Source: Streptomyces violaceoruber
GTDB taxonomy: Bacteria; Actinomycetota; Actinomycetes; Streptomycetales; Streptomycetaceae
Length of the DNA: 64,000 nt
NCBI RefSeq assembly: GCF_033406955.1
Contig: NZ_CP137734.1
Location: 248,001-312,000, forward strand
Direction: 5' to 3'
Shown here: positions 32,540 through 41,222 of the stretch, piece after piece
Layout of the letters: the number at the start of each line of letters is the position of its first letter
Position numbering within the stretch: position 1 is the first letter of the stretch
Program-made: the position numbers and the translations under genes
The notes under the pieces: model-generated
Seen by the model: the letters and a program-made list of their open reading frames with translations, nothing else
Databases searched by the model: none
Told to the model about the DNA's origin: nothing

Positions 32540-33534
32540 TTGCCCGCTCCCGTGAAGAGGTCGCCGGTGTAGTAGGTCTTGGGGTCGGCGGGCTTCTTGA
32601 GTTTGCCGGCGTTGACGAAGTAGTCGTTCATGCCCTCGAGCCACTTGACGACGGTGCCGTCCCGGGTCAGCTCGTCCAGCTCCGCCACGCTGAGCACCTT
32701 GTTGTTCGCGGCGTCCGCCTTCACCTGCTCGACGGGGATCTTCAGCTTGTCGGCGGTCAGCTTGATCGCCTCGTCGGTGTGCTCCGAGCGGAAGGTCATC
32801 GCCTCGCGCAGCACGGCGAGGACCTTCTTGGTCTTCTCCGGCTGGTCGGCCACCACCTTGTTGCCCGCGACGAAGGCGGTGGGGAAGGAGACGTCCTGTT
32901 CGAAGTCGGCGTTCTTGGCGAGTTCGACCAGGTCGGGGACCTGCTTCTTGATCGTCGCCGCGGCCGGGTACCAGAAGCCGGCGCCGTCGACCTGCTGGGA
33001 GGAGAAGGCGGAGACGATGGTGGACGGGTCCATGGGGACGACCTTCAGGTCCTCCTTGGTCATCCCGGCCTTCTCCAGTGCGAGGGAGAGGATCATGTCG
33101 CCGGAGGTGCCCTCGGGCACCGCCACGGTCTTGCCCTTGAGCTGCTGCATCGAGGTGATGCCCGGCTGGGCGAGGACGCGGTCGGAGTTGCCCAGGGTGT
33201 TGATGGCGACGACCTTGGCCTGGCCGGAGGCGGGGAGCCACATGGCGCCGGGGCCTATGTAGCCGAAGTCGAGGTTGTCGGTGCCCAGGGCCTGGATCTG
33301 GAGCGGCCCGTTGGTGAAGACCTTGGCGTCGGCGGACAGCCCGTGCTTCTTCCACAGGCCCTCGGCCTCGGCGATGGCGATCAGGCTGGCGCCGTTGAAG
33401 TCGTTGATGTATCCGAAGCGCACCTTGTCCGACGAGCCGCCGGAGGACGAGCCGCCGCATGCGGCGAGCAGCGCCATGGCGGCCACGCCGGCGAGGGTGG
33501 TGGTGAGGCTTCTGCGGGTGAGGACGGGTGACAT
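32536..33534 (-). CDS. ABC substrate-binding lipoprotein (SsuA/TauA/NMT1-like)
   Basis: A 332-residue lipoprotein with lipobox LLAAC (Cys26) and a nitrate/taurine/sulfonate-type binding fold (VRFGYINDFNGASLIAIAEAEGLWKK, GYIGPGAM, GKTVAVPEGTSGD). It captures a small anionic solute for the permease and ATPase encoded upstream. ATG 33534 is chosen with AAGGGA 9 nt upstream; ATG 33558 is a possible alternative. Its gene lies between a broken ATPase gene and the sulfatase gene, so a sulfonate or sulfate ester is the likely ligand, by context. Confidence 0.9.
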   Translation of the reverse strand: MSPVLTRRSLTTTLAGVAAMALLAACGGSSSGGSSDKVRFGYINDFNGASLIAIAEAEGLWKKHGLSADAKVFTNGPLQIQALGTDNLDFGYIGPGAMWLPASGQAKVVAINTLGNSDRVLAQPGITSMQQLKGKTVAVPEGTSGDMILSLALEKAGMTKEDLKVVPMDPSTIVSAFSSQQVDGAGFWYPAAATIKKQVPDLVELAKNADFEQDVSFPTAFVAGNKVVADQPEKTKKVLAVLREAMTFRSEHTDEAIKLTADKLKIPVEQVKADAANNKVLSVAELDELTRDGTVVKWLEGMNDYFVNAGKLKKPADPKTYYTGDLFTGAGK

Positions 33535-33554
33535 CGCGGTGGGTCCCTTCCGGG

Positions 33555-34366
33555 TCATGGCGTCGGGGAGTGGGAACCGGAAAGGGCGGCGGTGCGGCCT
33601 TCCTGGTGGTAGACGGAGCGCCACACGCGGTTGCGCAGTGCGGCGAACTTGGGGCTGAGCCGGAAGGCCTCGTCGCGCTCGATGGCGGGGTCGACGTCGA
33701 CGACGTCGTAGACGCGTCCGGGTCGGGCGGCCATCACGACGACGCGGTTGGCCAGGAACACGGCCTCGTCGACGTCGTGGGTGATGAACAGGACCGTGCG
33801 CCTGTCCTGGCTCCAGGTCTTCAGCAGTTGCTCCTGGAGCTTGACCCGGGTGAGCGCGTCGAGCGCGCCGAAGGGTTCGTCCATCACAGGATCGAGGGGT
33901 CGACGGCGTAGGCGCGGGCGATGGCGCAGCGCTGGCGCATGCCGCCGGAGAGGGTCTTGGGGAGCGCGTCGGCGAAGCGTTCCAGGCCGACCAGTTCGAT
34001 GAAGTGCTCGGCCCTGGCGCGGCGTTCGCGCTTGGGCACTCCCGTGGTCCTGAGACCGAACTCGACGTTCTGCCGTACGGTCAGCCAGGGGAAGAGGGCG
34101 TACTGCTGGAAGATGACGCCGCGCTCGGGTCCGGGCCCCGAGACGGGTGCTCCGTCCACCAGGGCGCGGCCGGAGGTGGGTGCCTCCAGGCCGGCGAGGA
34201 TGTTCATCAGGGTGCTCTTGCCGCAGCCCGAGGGGCCGACGACGGTGACGAACTCGTGGTTGGCGATGTCGAGGCTCACGTCGTCCAGGGCGGTGAAGGT
34301 CTCCCTGCCCAGTGAGAAGGTCTTGGTGACGTGCTGGACGGAGATCTTGGCGGGTGTGCTGGTCAT
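33555..34366 (-). pseudogene. ABC ATPase (SsuB/TauB-like) split by a one-base frameshift
   Basis: Two abutting frames together make one complete importer ATPase of about 270 residues. Frame 1 (34366-33884, 160 aa) carries Walker A GPSGCGKST, Q-loop IFQQYALFPWLT and signature LSGGMRQRCAIARAYA, and stops right after DPSIL. Frame 2 (33887-33555, 110 aa) resumes with MDEPFGALDAL (Walker B and D-loop) and TVLFITHDVDEA (H-loop). At the junction CTGTGATG replaces an expected CTGCTGATG, so one base is missing. The start at 34366 overlaps the permease stop as ATGA. Either the gene is dead, the base call is wrong, or the TGATG stop-start junction lets two half-ATPases be made. The importer would otherwise need another ATPase. 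Confidence 0.85.
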
Positions 34367-35274
34367 CGGCGTTCCTGCCATCGGGTGAGCCGGCGTTCGG
34401 CGAGGAGGAGGACGCGGTCCATGAGGAGACCGAGGATCCCGATCGAGATGAGCCCGACGAAGATGGTCGGGAGGTCGTAGTAGAGCTGGGCGTTCTGCAT
34501 GCGGTAGCCGAGGCCCTCCTGGGCGGCGATCAGCTCCGCGGCGACCAGGGTGGCCCAGGCCGAGCCGAGGCCGACCCGCATGCCGACGAGGATGAAGGGG
34601 GTGGACGCCGGCACCACCACGCGGGCGAAGATCGTGGCGTCGCCCGCGCCCAGCACCCGGGCGGCGTTGATCAGGGTGCGGTCGACGTTCACCACGCCCT
34701 GGAAGGTGGAGATCACACAGGCCAGGAACGCGGCCAGGAAGATGACGAAGATCTTCGGGGTCTCGTCGATGCCCATGGCGACCACGGCCAGCGGGATGAT
34801 GGCCAGCGGCGGGATGGTGCGGAAGAACTGGATCCAGGGCTCGATCAGTCCGCGCAGGATGCCGTACCAGCCCATCAGGAAGCCCACCGGGACGGCCACG
34901 GCCGTGCCCAGGCCGAAGCCGATGAGGACCCGGGTCAGGCTGGCGAGGGCGTCGTCGGCGAGCGTTCCGTCGCCGATCAGGGTGGAGGCGCGGTCGACGA
35001 CCTCCGGCGGTGTCGGCAGCTTGAAACCGGCGGAGGCGAGGGCCCACCAGAGGGCGATGCCGAGTGCGACGGACACGGCGTTCAGGACGAGGGGCAGCCC
35101 GCGCCTGCCGGAACGGGAGCGCTCCGGCGCGGACTCGGCGGCGCCCGCCGAGGTGTCTGCCGCCACGGCGCCCCCCGCCGTGCTGTCGCCCGCTTCGGCC
35201 TCGGGCGAGGCCCCGGGCCCCTTCTCGGGCCGCGGGCGCCGCTGGTCGGCACTCCGCTTGTCAAGGACGGACAT
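34363..35274 (-). CDS. ABC permease (SsuC/TauC-like)
   Basis: A 303-residue membrane permease. The first 60 residues form a hydrophilic Ala/Glu/Gly-rich cytoplasmic tail, longer than usual, followed by about six helices beginning with [21 protein letters not shown]. The coupling loop is [22 protein letters not shown], and [22 protein letters not shown] is typical of nitrate/sulfonate/taurine permeases. The ATG at 35274 has AAGGAG 6 nt upstream and lies inside the end of the ROK gene, overlapping it by 14 nt. It works with the binding lipoprotein and the frameshifted ATPase downstream. Confidence 0.92.
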   Translation of the reverse strand: MSVLDKRSADQRRPRPEKGPGASPEAEAGDSTAGGAVAADTSAGAAESAPERSRSGRRGLPLVLNAVSVALGIALWWALASAGFKLPTPPEVVDRASTLIGDGTLADDALASLTRVLIGFGLGTAVAVPVGFLMGWYGILRGLIEPWIQFFRTIPPLAIIPLAVVAMGIDETPKIFVIFLAAFLACVISTFQGVVNVDRTLINAARVLGAGDATIFARVVVPASTPFILVGMRVGLGSAWATLVAAELIAAQEGLGYRMQNAQLYYDLPTIFVGLISIGILGLLMDRVLLLAERRLTRWQERR

Positions 35275-36526
35275 GGGCGGCTCCTTCGGTGGCGGAGTGG
35301 GGTGCATCGGAACGGCCCTTCACGTCGGCGGTTTCGGGATACCTCGCCAGGAGGGGTGAGCTGTGGAAGACCGCGGCGAGCGCGCCGATGGCGCCGTCGT
35401 CGTCGGAGAGCCGGGCGGCGGCCACGGCGGGTCCCGCCGAGGCGGTCGGGAAGATCTCGGCGGCGAGGGTGGCGGCGACCTGTTCCACGAGGACGGGCGC
35501 CAGCCGGGTGATCTCGCCGCCGATGACCACCTTCGCCGGGTTCAGCATCATGGTCGCGGCGCCGACCACCCGGCCCAGCGCCCCCGCGGCCTCCCGCAGC
35601 ACCCGGTCCACGACGGGGTGGGCGCGGCGCACGGCGGCGGCGAGGTCGTCGAGGTTCTCCAGGCGCAGGCCGAACTCCCAGCAGGCGGCGAGGATTCCGG
35701 GCACCGAGGCCACGGTCTCCAGGCAGCCCCGCTTGCCGCAGCGACAGGGGCGGCCCGCCGGTTCCACGGTCACGTGTCCCAGCTCGCCGGCCAGCCCGGA
35801 CGAACCCGTCACCAGCTGGCCTCCGACGACGAGTCCGCCGCCGACGCCGTCCGACAGGCGTACGTAGACCAGGTCGGCGACGCTGTCGGCGCCGCTGATC
35901 GCCTCGGCGAGGGCGGCCAGCCGGGTGTTGTTGTCGACGATGACCGGTGCGTCGAAGCGTTCGGCGAAGGCCACGTCGACGCCCTCGGGTGCCGGGCGCA
36001 GCACCGTGGTGCCCGGGGTGGCGCGCGGCCAGGCCGCCCCCTCCGGAGCCGGGTAGGGACCGGGTACGCCGATGCCGATGCCCTGCAACGCCCCGTAGTG
36101 GACCCCGGCCTCGCCGCTGAGCCGGTCGACCAGTTCCAGGGCCCGTTCCGTGCGGGTCGGCCAGGTCGCGGTGTCCTCGTACCGGACGGAGCCGGAGACC
36201 ATGATCTCGTGCGCGGCGTCGGCGACGACGACGTGGACGCGCCGGTGTCCGAAGTCGACGCCCATGAACTGCGCCGACGCCGGGTCGAGCGCCAGCCGTT
36301 CGGCCGGCCGCCCGCTGCCCTCGCGGCGGGAGGCGTCGGTGTCGACGACCACGATGGCACCGCGTTGCAGGAGGTTGCCGGTGATCTCGGACAGGGTGGT
36401 GCGGGACAGGCCCACGACCCGGGCGATCTCGCCCCGGCTCATGGCGCCGTTCTCCTGCAGCGCACGCATGACGCGCTCTTCGTGGGTCCGCCTGACCAGT
36501 GCGTGCACTCCGCTGGGCATCTGCAT
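35261..36526 (-). CDS. ROK-family transcriptional repressor
   Basis: A 421-residue NagC/XylR-type regulator. The winged helix covers about 10-65 ([35 protein letters not shown] region) and the ROK effector domain the rest, with an intact zinc motif [10 protein letters not shown] and the sugar-site block [14 protein letters not shown]. It likely senses a sugar released by the locus. The ATG at 36526 is chosen because TACCTT lies exactly 7 nt upstream with TTGACG 17 nt before that; the TTG start at 36535 would fall next to the -10. It is first in the operon with the permease, ATPase, binding protein, sulfatase and FGE genes, so it should control them and the divergent GH43-like gene. Confidence 0.9.
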   Translation of the reverse strand: MQMPSGVHALVRRTHEERVMRALQENGAMSRGEIARVVGLSRTTLSEITGNLLQRGAIVVVDTDASRREGSGRPAERLALDPASAQFMGVDFGHRRVHVVVADAAHEIMVSGSVRYEDTATWPTRTERALELVDRLSGEAGVHYGALQGIGIGVPGPYPAPEGAAWPRATPGTTVLRPAPEGVDVAFAERFDAPVIVDNNTRLAALAEAISGADSVADLVYVRLSDGVGGGLVVGGQLVTGSSGLAGELGHVTVEPAGRPCRCGKRGCLETVASVPGILAACWEFGLRLENLDDLAAAVRRAHPVVDRVLREAAGALGRVVGAATMMLNPAKVVIGGEITRLAPVLVEQVAATLAAEIFPTASAGPAVAAARLSDDDGAIGALAAVFHSSPLLARYPETADVKGRSDAPHSATEGAAHVRP

Positions 36527-36533
36527 GCCGGTC

Positions 36534-36562
36534 AAGGTAGGGAGGCTCGATTATTCCGTCAA
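36534..36562 (-). promoter_or_regulatory. Leaderless promoter of the rok-sulfatase operon
   Basis: On the minus strand TTGACG (36562-36557), 17 nt, TACCTT (36539-36534), then 7 nt to the ATG at 36526. Both hexamers and both spacings fit a housekeeping-type leaderless promoter. A CGATTATTCCGTC block (36548-36560) overlaps the -35. Confidence 0.65.
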
Positions 36563-36647
36563 CACTCCGACAGAAAGACGCAATGAAGTGTTCACCATGC
36601 CAGGTGGGCCGTGCCCCGCAGCTGCGGGCTGGGAGCGATTATTCGTC
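36548..36647. repeat. Direct repeat pair, candidate ROK operators
   Basis: CGATTATTCCGTC (36548-36560) and CGATTATTCGTC (36636-36647) are near-identical, A/T-rich against a GC-rich background, and lie at the two divergent promoters. The second copy precedes TTGACG (36655-36660), a possible -35 of the GH43-like gene. A 14-bp palindrome, CCCGCAGCTGCGGG (36615-36628), lies between them. Confidence 0.5.
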
Positions 36648-36762
36648 CGCCCTGTTGACGTAAATGTGCGGGCGTTCGCATGTTGTGCGCCATGCCCCCG
36701 TCATGCGGCCGGTGTGCCGCGCCTCGGTTCCCGGACGGGGACGACGAAGGAGAACCCGACTG

Positions 36763-38121
36763 ATGACCGATGCCGAGTACGGACTCCCCCGACGATCCCT
36801 GCTGGCCGGCGCCGCCGGTGCGGGAGCGGCGTTCGCCCTGCCCGCGGGCGCCGCGCAGGCGGCTCCCGCGGCGGCGCCCACGGCCTCCCCGCAGGCCGGG
36901 GCGGAGCGGCGGCACCCGCGCAACTGGCCCGACCCCGAGCCGTACGGCGCCGCGGACACCCGGGCCGACCTGTGGCCGCGCGAGGACAACTCGTTCGTCC
37001 TCCCGCTGGAGCTGCGCCCTCGCGACGAGGAGCGCGGCGCCGTCTGGATGCGCGACACCTACGTCAACTGCTTCGTCGTCGACGGCCGCCCCCTTTACGT
37101 CGCCACGGGAACCACCCGGGTGCCCGGGCTGGAAGCCGCCGGCCCCTGGAACGACGGCATCTTCGTGTGGCTGGCCCCCTCCCTCGACGGCCCCTGGCGG
37201 CTGGCCGACACCACCGGCATCCGGCCCGGGGCCGAGCGCGGCAAGGTGTGGTCGCCCGAGTTCGCCGGGGAGAACCGGCCCGGCCGCACGGTCGTCGCGC
37301 CCTGGCAGGAGTACTGGCACGACGAGCAGTTCGGCAAGCGGGGCCAGGCCTGGGCGCCGGAGCTGCACTACTTCCGTGACACCTGGTACCTCGTCGCGTG
37401 CATGGGCGACCACTCCCGCAAGGTCGGCTCGTTCATGCTGGTGAGCGAGGGCGGCGTCGAGGGCCCGTACCGGCTGGTCGAGGGCAACCTGGACAAGCCC
37501 TTCGGCGACTCGTTCATCGGCGGTCCGAAGTTCATCGAGCCCGGCGCCTACCACCACATCGACGGCGGCCTCTTCTCCGAGGGCGACGACGCGTGGCTCG
37601 TGCTGCACAACGACCTGTACGCGAAGTTCCGGGACGACATGGAGGACATCGTCACGACGACGGACCTGCCCCGGTTCCGGCAGACGCCCTACTCCCCCGA
37701 GCCGTATCTGGAGGGCGCGTACGTGTTCAAGTACCGGGGCAAGTACCACCTCGTCCACGCCGCCTGGGACCGTACGTCGGTCAACGCCGACGGCACCGTC
37801 CGCCAGGCCTACGACGTACCCGCCGCCGGGCGCGTGCAGTACCAGTACGACGCGATCGTCGCCGTGGCCGACCGGTTCGAGGGGCCGTACTCGAAGCGGT
37901 ACACGGCGGGTGTCGGCGCCGGTCACAACAACTTCTTCGTCGATCACCGGGGCGGCCTGTGGGCGACGTACTTCCTGAACCCGGCCGCCGGCTACTGGTC
38001 GGACGCCTCGCGCGTCGCGGAGTCCGCCGTGCCCGGTGTCGTGCGGCTGGAGTGGACCGGCCCGGCGGACAGCCGGCTGTACGTGAAGCGGGGGTCCGGG
38101 GGACCCGGCAACGGGCACTGA
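36763..38121 (+). CDS. Secreted GH43-like glycoside hydrolase (Tat signal)
   Basis: A 452-residue exported protein. RRSLLAGAAGAGAAFALPAGAAQAA (about 10-34) is a twin-arginine-type signal. The body is a five-bladed propeller of GH43 clan type: WMRDTYVNCFVVDGRPLYVATG, WAPELHYFRDTWYLVAC, GAYHHIDGGLFSEGDDAWLVLH and GAGHNNFFVD. The substrate is unknown. It is divergent from the ROK gene and close to a sulfatase, so a sulfated or algal-type glycan is a reasonable guess. AAGGAG lies 10 nt before the ATG at 36763. It is only distantly like the GH43 protein at 77. Confidence 0.82.
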   Translation: MTDAEYGLPRRSLLAGAAGAGAAFALPAGAAQAAPAAAPTASPQAGAERRHPRNWPDPEPYGAADTRADLWPREDNSFVLPLELRPRDEERGAVWMRDTYVNCFVVDGRPLYVATGTTRVPGLEAAGPWNDGIFVWLAPSLDGPWRLADTTGIRPGAERGKVWSPEFAGENRPGRTVVAPWQEYWHDEQFGKRGQAWAPELHYFRDTWYLVACMGDHSRKVGSFMLVSEGGVEGPYRLVEGNLDKPFGDSFIGGPKFIEPGAYHHIDGGLFSEGDDAWLVLHNDLYAKFRDDMEDIVTTTDLPRFRQTPYSPEPYLEGAYVFKYRGKYHLVHAAWDRTSVNADGTVRQAYDVPAAGRVQYQYDAIVAVADRFEGPYSKRYTAGVGAGHNNFFVDHRGGLWATYFLNPAAGYWSDASRVAESAVPGVVRLEWTGPADSRLYVKRGSGGPGNGH

Positions 38122-38166
38122 GCGGCGGTCCCCGTCCCGTCACATGCCGTCGCGGCGGTACGGGCG

Positions 38167-38244
38167 TAGTGTCCAGATATGGGTGATGTTCGGGGCGGCC
38201 GGCGTCGGGCGGCCCGGTCGGCGCGGACGCGGGCGGACGGCTGA
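38167..38244 (+). CDS. Possible 21-aa leader peptide, coupled to the phosphatase gene
   Basis: An ATG at 38179, 6 nt after a TAGTGT hexamer (38167-38172), opens a 21-codon Arg-rich frame beginning MGDVRGGRRR. Its TGA (38242-38244) overlaps the ATG of the phosphatase gene as TGATG. The phosphatase has no good ribosome site of its own, so translation may depend on this leader. It could instead be chance, or mark a frameshifted true N-terminus. Coordinates include the hexamer. Confidence 0.4.
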
Positions 38245-40403
38245 TGGACTCCGCCATGGCGGCCGTCGTGCGGGCGAGCGGTGCGTTCGGAGGGATCCTC
38301 TACGCACTGCCGCCGGGCGAGGACGCCGTGTGGCAGGTCCTGGTCACGGGGGTCCCCCAGGAGATGGCCGCACCGTGGCGGCGGGTCGGGCTGAGGGATC
38401 CGATGCCCGTGGCGGACGCCGTCCGCGAGCACCGTCTGGTGTGGGCGGGCGGCCGGGAGGAGATGGCACGCGAGTATCCGCGGCTGGCGCTCGTCCTGCC
38501 GTACGACTTCGGGCTGGCGGCCGCACCGGTCCTCTCGGGCAGCACCGTCAGGGGCGGGCTGGTGCTGCTGTGGCCCGGGAACCACCCGGCGCGGCTGAGC
38601 GCCGGGGAACAGGACGTCATCCGGGCGGGCTGCCGCCGCCTGGGTGACACCCTGCAGCGGGCCATCGACCGCGGCGAACCGCTGCGGCCGCCGGAGCGGC
38701 CCCGGACCCTGCCGCCGGCCGCCCCGCGCACCCCCTCCCCCGCCGAGGCGACCGCGCTGTCCGCCTTCGTGGACCGCCTGCCCGGCGGCTCCTGCGCGCT
38801 GGACCTGGAGGGGCATCTGACCTTCGTCACCCCGGGGGCGGCCGAACTGCTCGGCGTCGACCGCTCCCTGCTGGTGGGCGCCCTGCCGTGGGAGGCGCTG
38901 CCCTGGATGGACGTGCCGCACGTCGAGGACCGCTACCGGGCCGCGCTGGTCAGCCGCAGGCCGCAGCGCTTCACGGTGCTGCGCCCGCCGAAGACGTGGC
39001 TGGCCTTCGAGCTGTACCCGGACGCCACCGGACTGAGCGTGCGCATCACCTCCGGCAGTCCGGACACGGACACGCCCCCGTCCCGGTCGGTACATGCCTC
39101 GGGCCCCAGCCGTGCCACCGTGCTGTACCACCTGATGCACCTGGCCTCCACCCTGACCGAGGCCGTCAGCGTGCAGGACGTGGTGGAGCAGACCGCCGAC
39201 CAGCTGATGCCCGCGCTGGGAGCGCAGGGCATGGTGGTGATGGTCCCGGCGGACGGCCGCCTGAAGGTCGTCGGGCAGCGCGGCTACCGCCCGGAGCTGC
39301 TGAGGCGCTTCGACGGGACGCCGCTCACGTCGGCCGTCCCCGGCGTCGACGTCATGGCCACCGGCGTCCCGGGGTTCTGGACGACCTTCGAGGAACTCCA
39401 CCATGCCTACCCCGCCATGACGCACGAGGACGGCATGGCCGCCTGGGCCCTGCTGCCGCTGATCGCCTCCGGCCGCCCCATCGGCTCGCTGCTGCTCTCC
39501 TACCGACGGCCGCACGTCTTCCCGCCCGGCGAACGGGCCGCCCTCACGTCGCTGGCCGGTCTGGTCGGGCAGGCCCTGGACCGCGCCCGCCTCTACGACG
39601 CCAAGCACCACCTCGCCCACCGCCTGCAGTCCGCCCTGCTGCCGCACACCCTCCCCGACGTGCCCGGTCTGAACGTCGCCGCCCGCTACCTCCCGGCCTC
39701 CCGGGGCCTGGGCATCGGCGGCGACTTCTACGACGTCATCCGCCTCGACGAGCACACCGCGAGCGTCACCATCGGCGACGTGCAGGGGCACAACGTGGAC
39801 GCCGCGGCGCTCATGGGGCAGGTCCGCACCGCCGTGCACGCCAACGCCACCGTGGGGGCGCCCCCCGACGACGTGCTGGCCCGCACCAACCGTCTGCTCA
39901 CCGACCTGGACCCCGGCCTGTTCACCAGCTGCGCCTACGTCCACATCGACCTGGCCACGCACCGCGCCTGTGTGGCGCTCGCCGGGCACCCGCCCCCTCT
40001 GGTGCGCCACTCCGACGGGCGCGTCGAGACCCTGCGGGTGCCGCCGGGTCTGCTGCTGGGCATCGAGCCGGACACCGTGTACCCCTCACTGGAGTTCCCA
40101 CTGCCGCCGGGCAGCGTGCTCGTCCTGTACACCGACGGGCTGGTCGAGGCGCCCGGGGTGGACCTGGACGACGCGATCGCGGCCCTCGGCGGTCTCGTGG
40201 AACACGGCGACCCCGGCGACCTGGACGCCATGGCCGACACTCTCATCCGGCACGCGCCCACCCCGGGCGACGACATCGCCCTGGTCCTCGTCGGTCCCCG
40301 CGCGTCGGCGCCGGGGCACTCCCGGGGCCGATCGATCGTTTTCAGGGACAAGAAGGACGAACGCCGGTCGACGCGGGCCGGCAGCGGAGGAGAAGACCCT
40401 TAA
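38244..40403 (+). CDS. GAF-PAS-GAF-SpoIIE serine phosphatase
   Basis: A 719-residue multi-sensor PP2C-type phosphatase of the RsbU/SpoIIE group, which dephosphorylates STAS anti-sigma antagonists. Order: GAF-like domain (about 5-145), PAS-like domain (about 170-270, LPGGSCALDLEGHLTFVTPGAAELLG), GAF domain (about 300-455) and SpoIIE catalytic domain (about 470-695). Metal-binding motifs are GGDFYDVI, IGDVQGHNVDAA, YTDGLVEAPG and GDDIALVLV, so it should be active. It is cytoplasmic, with no membrane segment. The STAS protein at 4020 is a conceivable but unproven substrate. The start shares one base with the leader-frame stop. Confidence 0.88.
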   Translation: MDSAMAAVVRASGAFGGILYALPPGEDAVWQVLVTGVPQEMAAPWRRVGLRDPMPVADAVREHRLVWAGGREEMAREYPRLALVLPYDFGLAAAPVLSGSTVRGGLVLLWPGNHPARLSAGEQDVIRAGCRRLGDTLQRAIDRGEPLRPPERPRTLPPAAPRTPSPAEATALSAFVDRLPGGSCALDLEGHLTFVTPGAAELLGVDRSLLVGALPWEALPWMDVPHVEDRYRAALVSRRPQRFTVLRPPKTWLAFELYPDATGLSVRITSGSPDTDTPPSRSVHASGPSRATVLYHLMHLASTLTEAVSVQDVVEQTADQLMPALGAQGMVVMVPADGRLKVVGQRGYRPELLRRFDGTPLTSAVPGVDVMATGVPGFWTTFEELHHAYPAMTHEDGMAAWALLPLIASGRPIGSLLLSYRRPHVFPPGERAALTSLAGLVGQALDRARLYDAKHHLAHRLQSALLPHTLPDVPGLNVAARYLPASRGLGIGGDFYDVIRLDEHTASVTIGDVQGHNVDAAALMGQVRTAVHANATVGAPPDDVLARTNRLLTDLDPGLFTSCAYVHIDLATHRACVALAGHPPPLVRHSDGRVETLRVPPGLLLGIEPDTVYPSLEFPLPPGSVLVLYTDGLVEAPGVDLDDAIAALGGLVEHGDPGDLDAMADTLIRHAPTPGDDIALVLVGPRASAPGHSRGRSIVFRDKKDERRSTRAGSGGEDP

Positions 40404-41074
40404 TGAAACACCAGAGGGTGCGCGATCTGATGAGCGACGCCGTGGTCCGCGTGCAGCGGGGCACACCGTTCAAGGAGATCGCCCACCTGCTGCTGGAGTA
40501 CGACATCACGGCGGTGCCGGTGGTCGACGAGGAGAACCGCCCCGTGGGGGTGGTGTCGGAGGCCGACCTCCTGCAGAAGATGTGGGGCGGGGAGCCCGAC
40601 GGTTCTGCCGAGCACGCCGAGTGGTCCCGGGCCTCGGCGGGCAAGGCGGACGCCACGGACGCGGCCGGGCTCATGACCTCGCCCCCGCTGTGCGCCCTGG
40701 AGAGCTGGAGCGTCGTGGACGCCGCCCGGGTGATGGCACGGCACCGCATCAAACGGCTGCTGGTCGTCGACGGGGACGGGCGGCTGGCCGGGGTGGTCAG
40801 CAGAAGCGACCTGCTGCGGGTGTTCCTGCGCACGGACCGCGCGATCCGCACCGAGATCATCGAGGAGGCCCTGGTCAAGGCGCTGGGCCTGGCTCCCTCG
40901 TCGGTGCAGGTGGACGTGGCGCACGGCCACGTCGTGCTCAGTGGCCGGCTCCCGGCCCATGTGTCCGCCCCGCTGCTGGAGGAGCACTGCCGGAGCGTGG
41001 ACGGCGTCGTCGCCGTGGAGTTCAGACCGGCCGGCGAGGCCGACGCCGAGGGTCCGGCGGCCGTCGGTTCCTGA
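40403..41074 (+). CDS. CBS-pair and BON-domain protein
   Basis: A 223-residue cytoplasmic protein. Two CBS motifs (about 8-60, VRDLMSDAVVRV and PVGVVSEADLL; about 88-145, LMTSPPLCALES and LAGVVSRSDLLRVF) should bind an adenosyl ligand such as AMP or ATP. A C-terminal BON-like segment follows (150-210, VQVDVAHGHVVLSGRL, VDGVVAVEF). This architecture is common in streptomycete stress proteins. The ATG overlaps the phosphatase TAA by one base (TAATG) and has GGAGGAG upstream, so the two are co-expressed. A terminator follows. Confidence 0.9.
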   Translation: MKHQRVRDLMSDAVVRVQRGTPFKEIAHLLLEYDITAVPVVDEENRPVGVVSEADLLQKMWGGEPDGSAEHAEWSRASAGKADATDAAGLMTSPPLCALESWSVVDAARVMARHRIKRLLVVDGDGRLAGVVSRSDLLRVFLRTDRAIRTEIIEEALVKALGLAPSSVQVDVAHGHVVLSGRLPAHVSAPLLEEHCRSVDGVVAVEFRPAGEADAEGPAAVGS

Positions 41075-41099
41075 GATCCGCCGGTCGGCTAACGCCCCG

Positions 41100-41138
41100 C
41101 CCGTGCCCGCTTCCCCGGGGAGGGGAGGCGGGCACGGG
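41100..41138 (+). terminator. Terminator after the CBS/BON gene
   Basis: CCCGTGCCCGC (41100-41110) pairs perfectly with GCGGGCACGGG (41128-41138); the loop can form a smaller TCCCC/GGGGA hairpin. It begins 25 nt past the stop. Confidence 0.7.
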
Positions 41139-41183
41139 TCGAGCACTTGGCGGCGTGAGACCTGCCTAACAGTGTTCGACTTT

Positions 41184-41215
41184 TGATGGACCATCAGTCC
41201 ACGGCTCCCTAGGCT
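41184..41215 (+). promoter_or_regulatory. TetR operator and leaderless promoter
   Basis: TGATGG-A-CCATCA (41184-41196) is a palindrome centred on a TGGACC -35 (41187-41192). After 17 nt comes TAGGCT (41210-41215), 7 nt before the ATG at 41223. An autorepressed leaderless gene is the simplest reading. Confidence 0.6.
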
Positions 41216-41222
41216 CGCGGCC

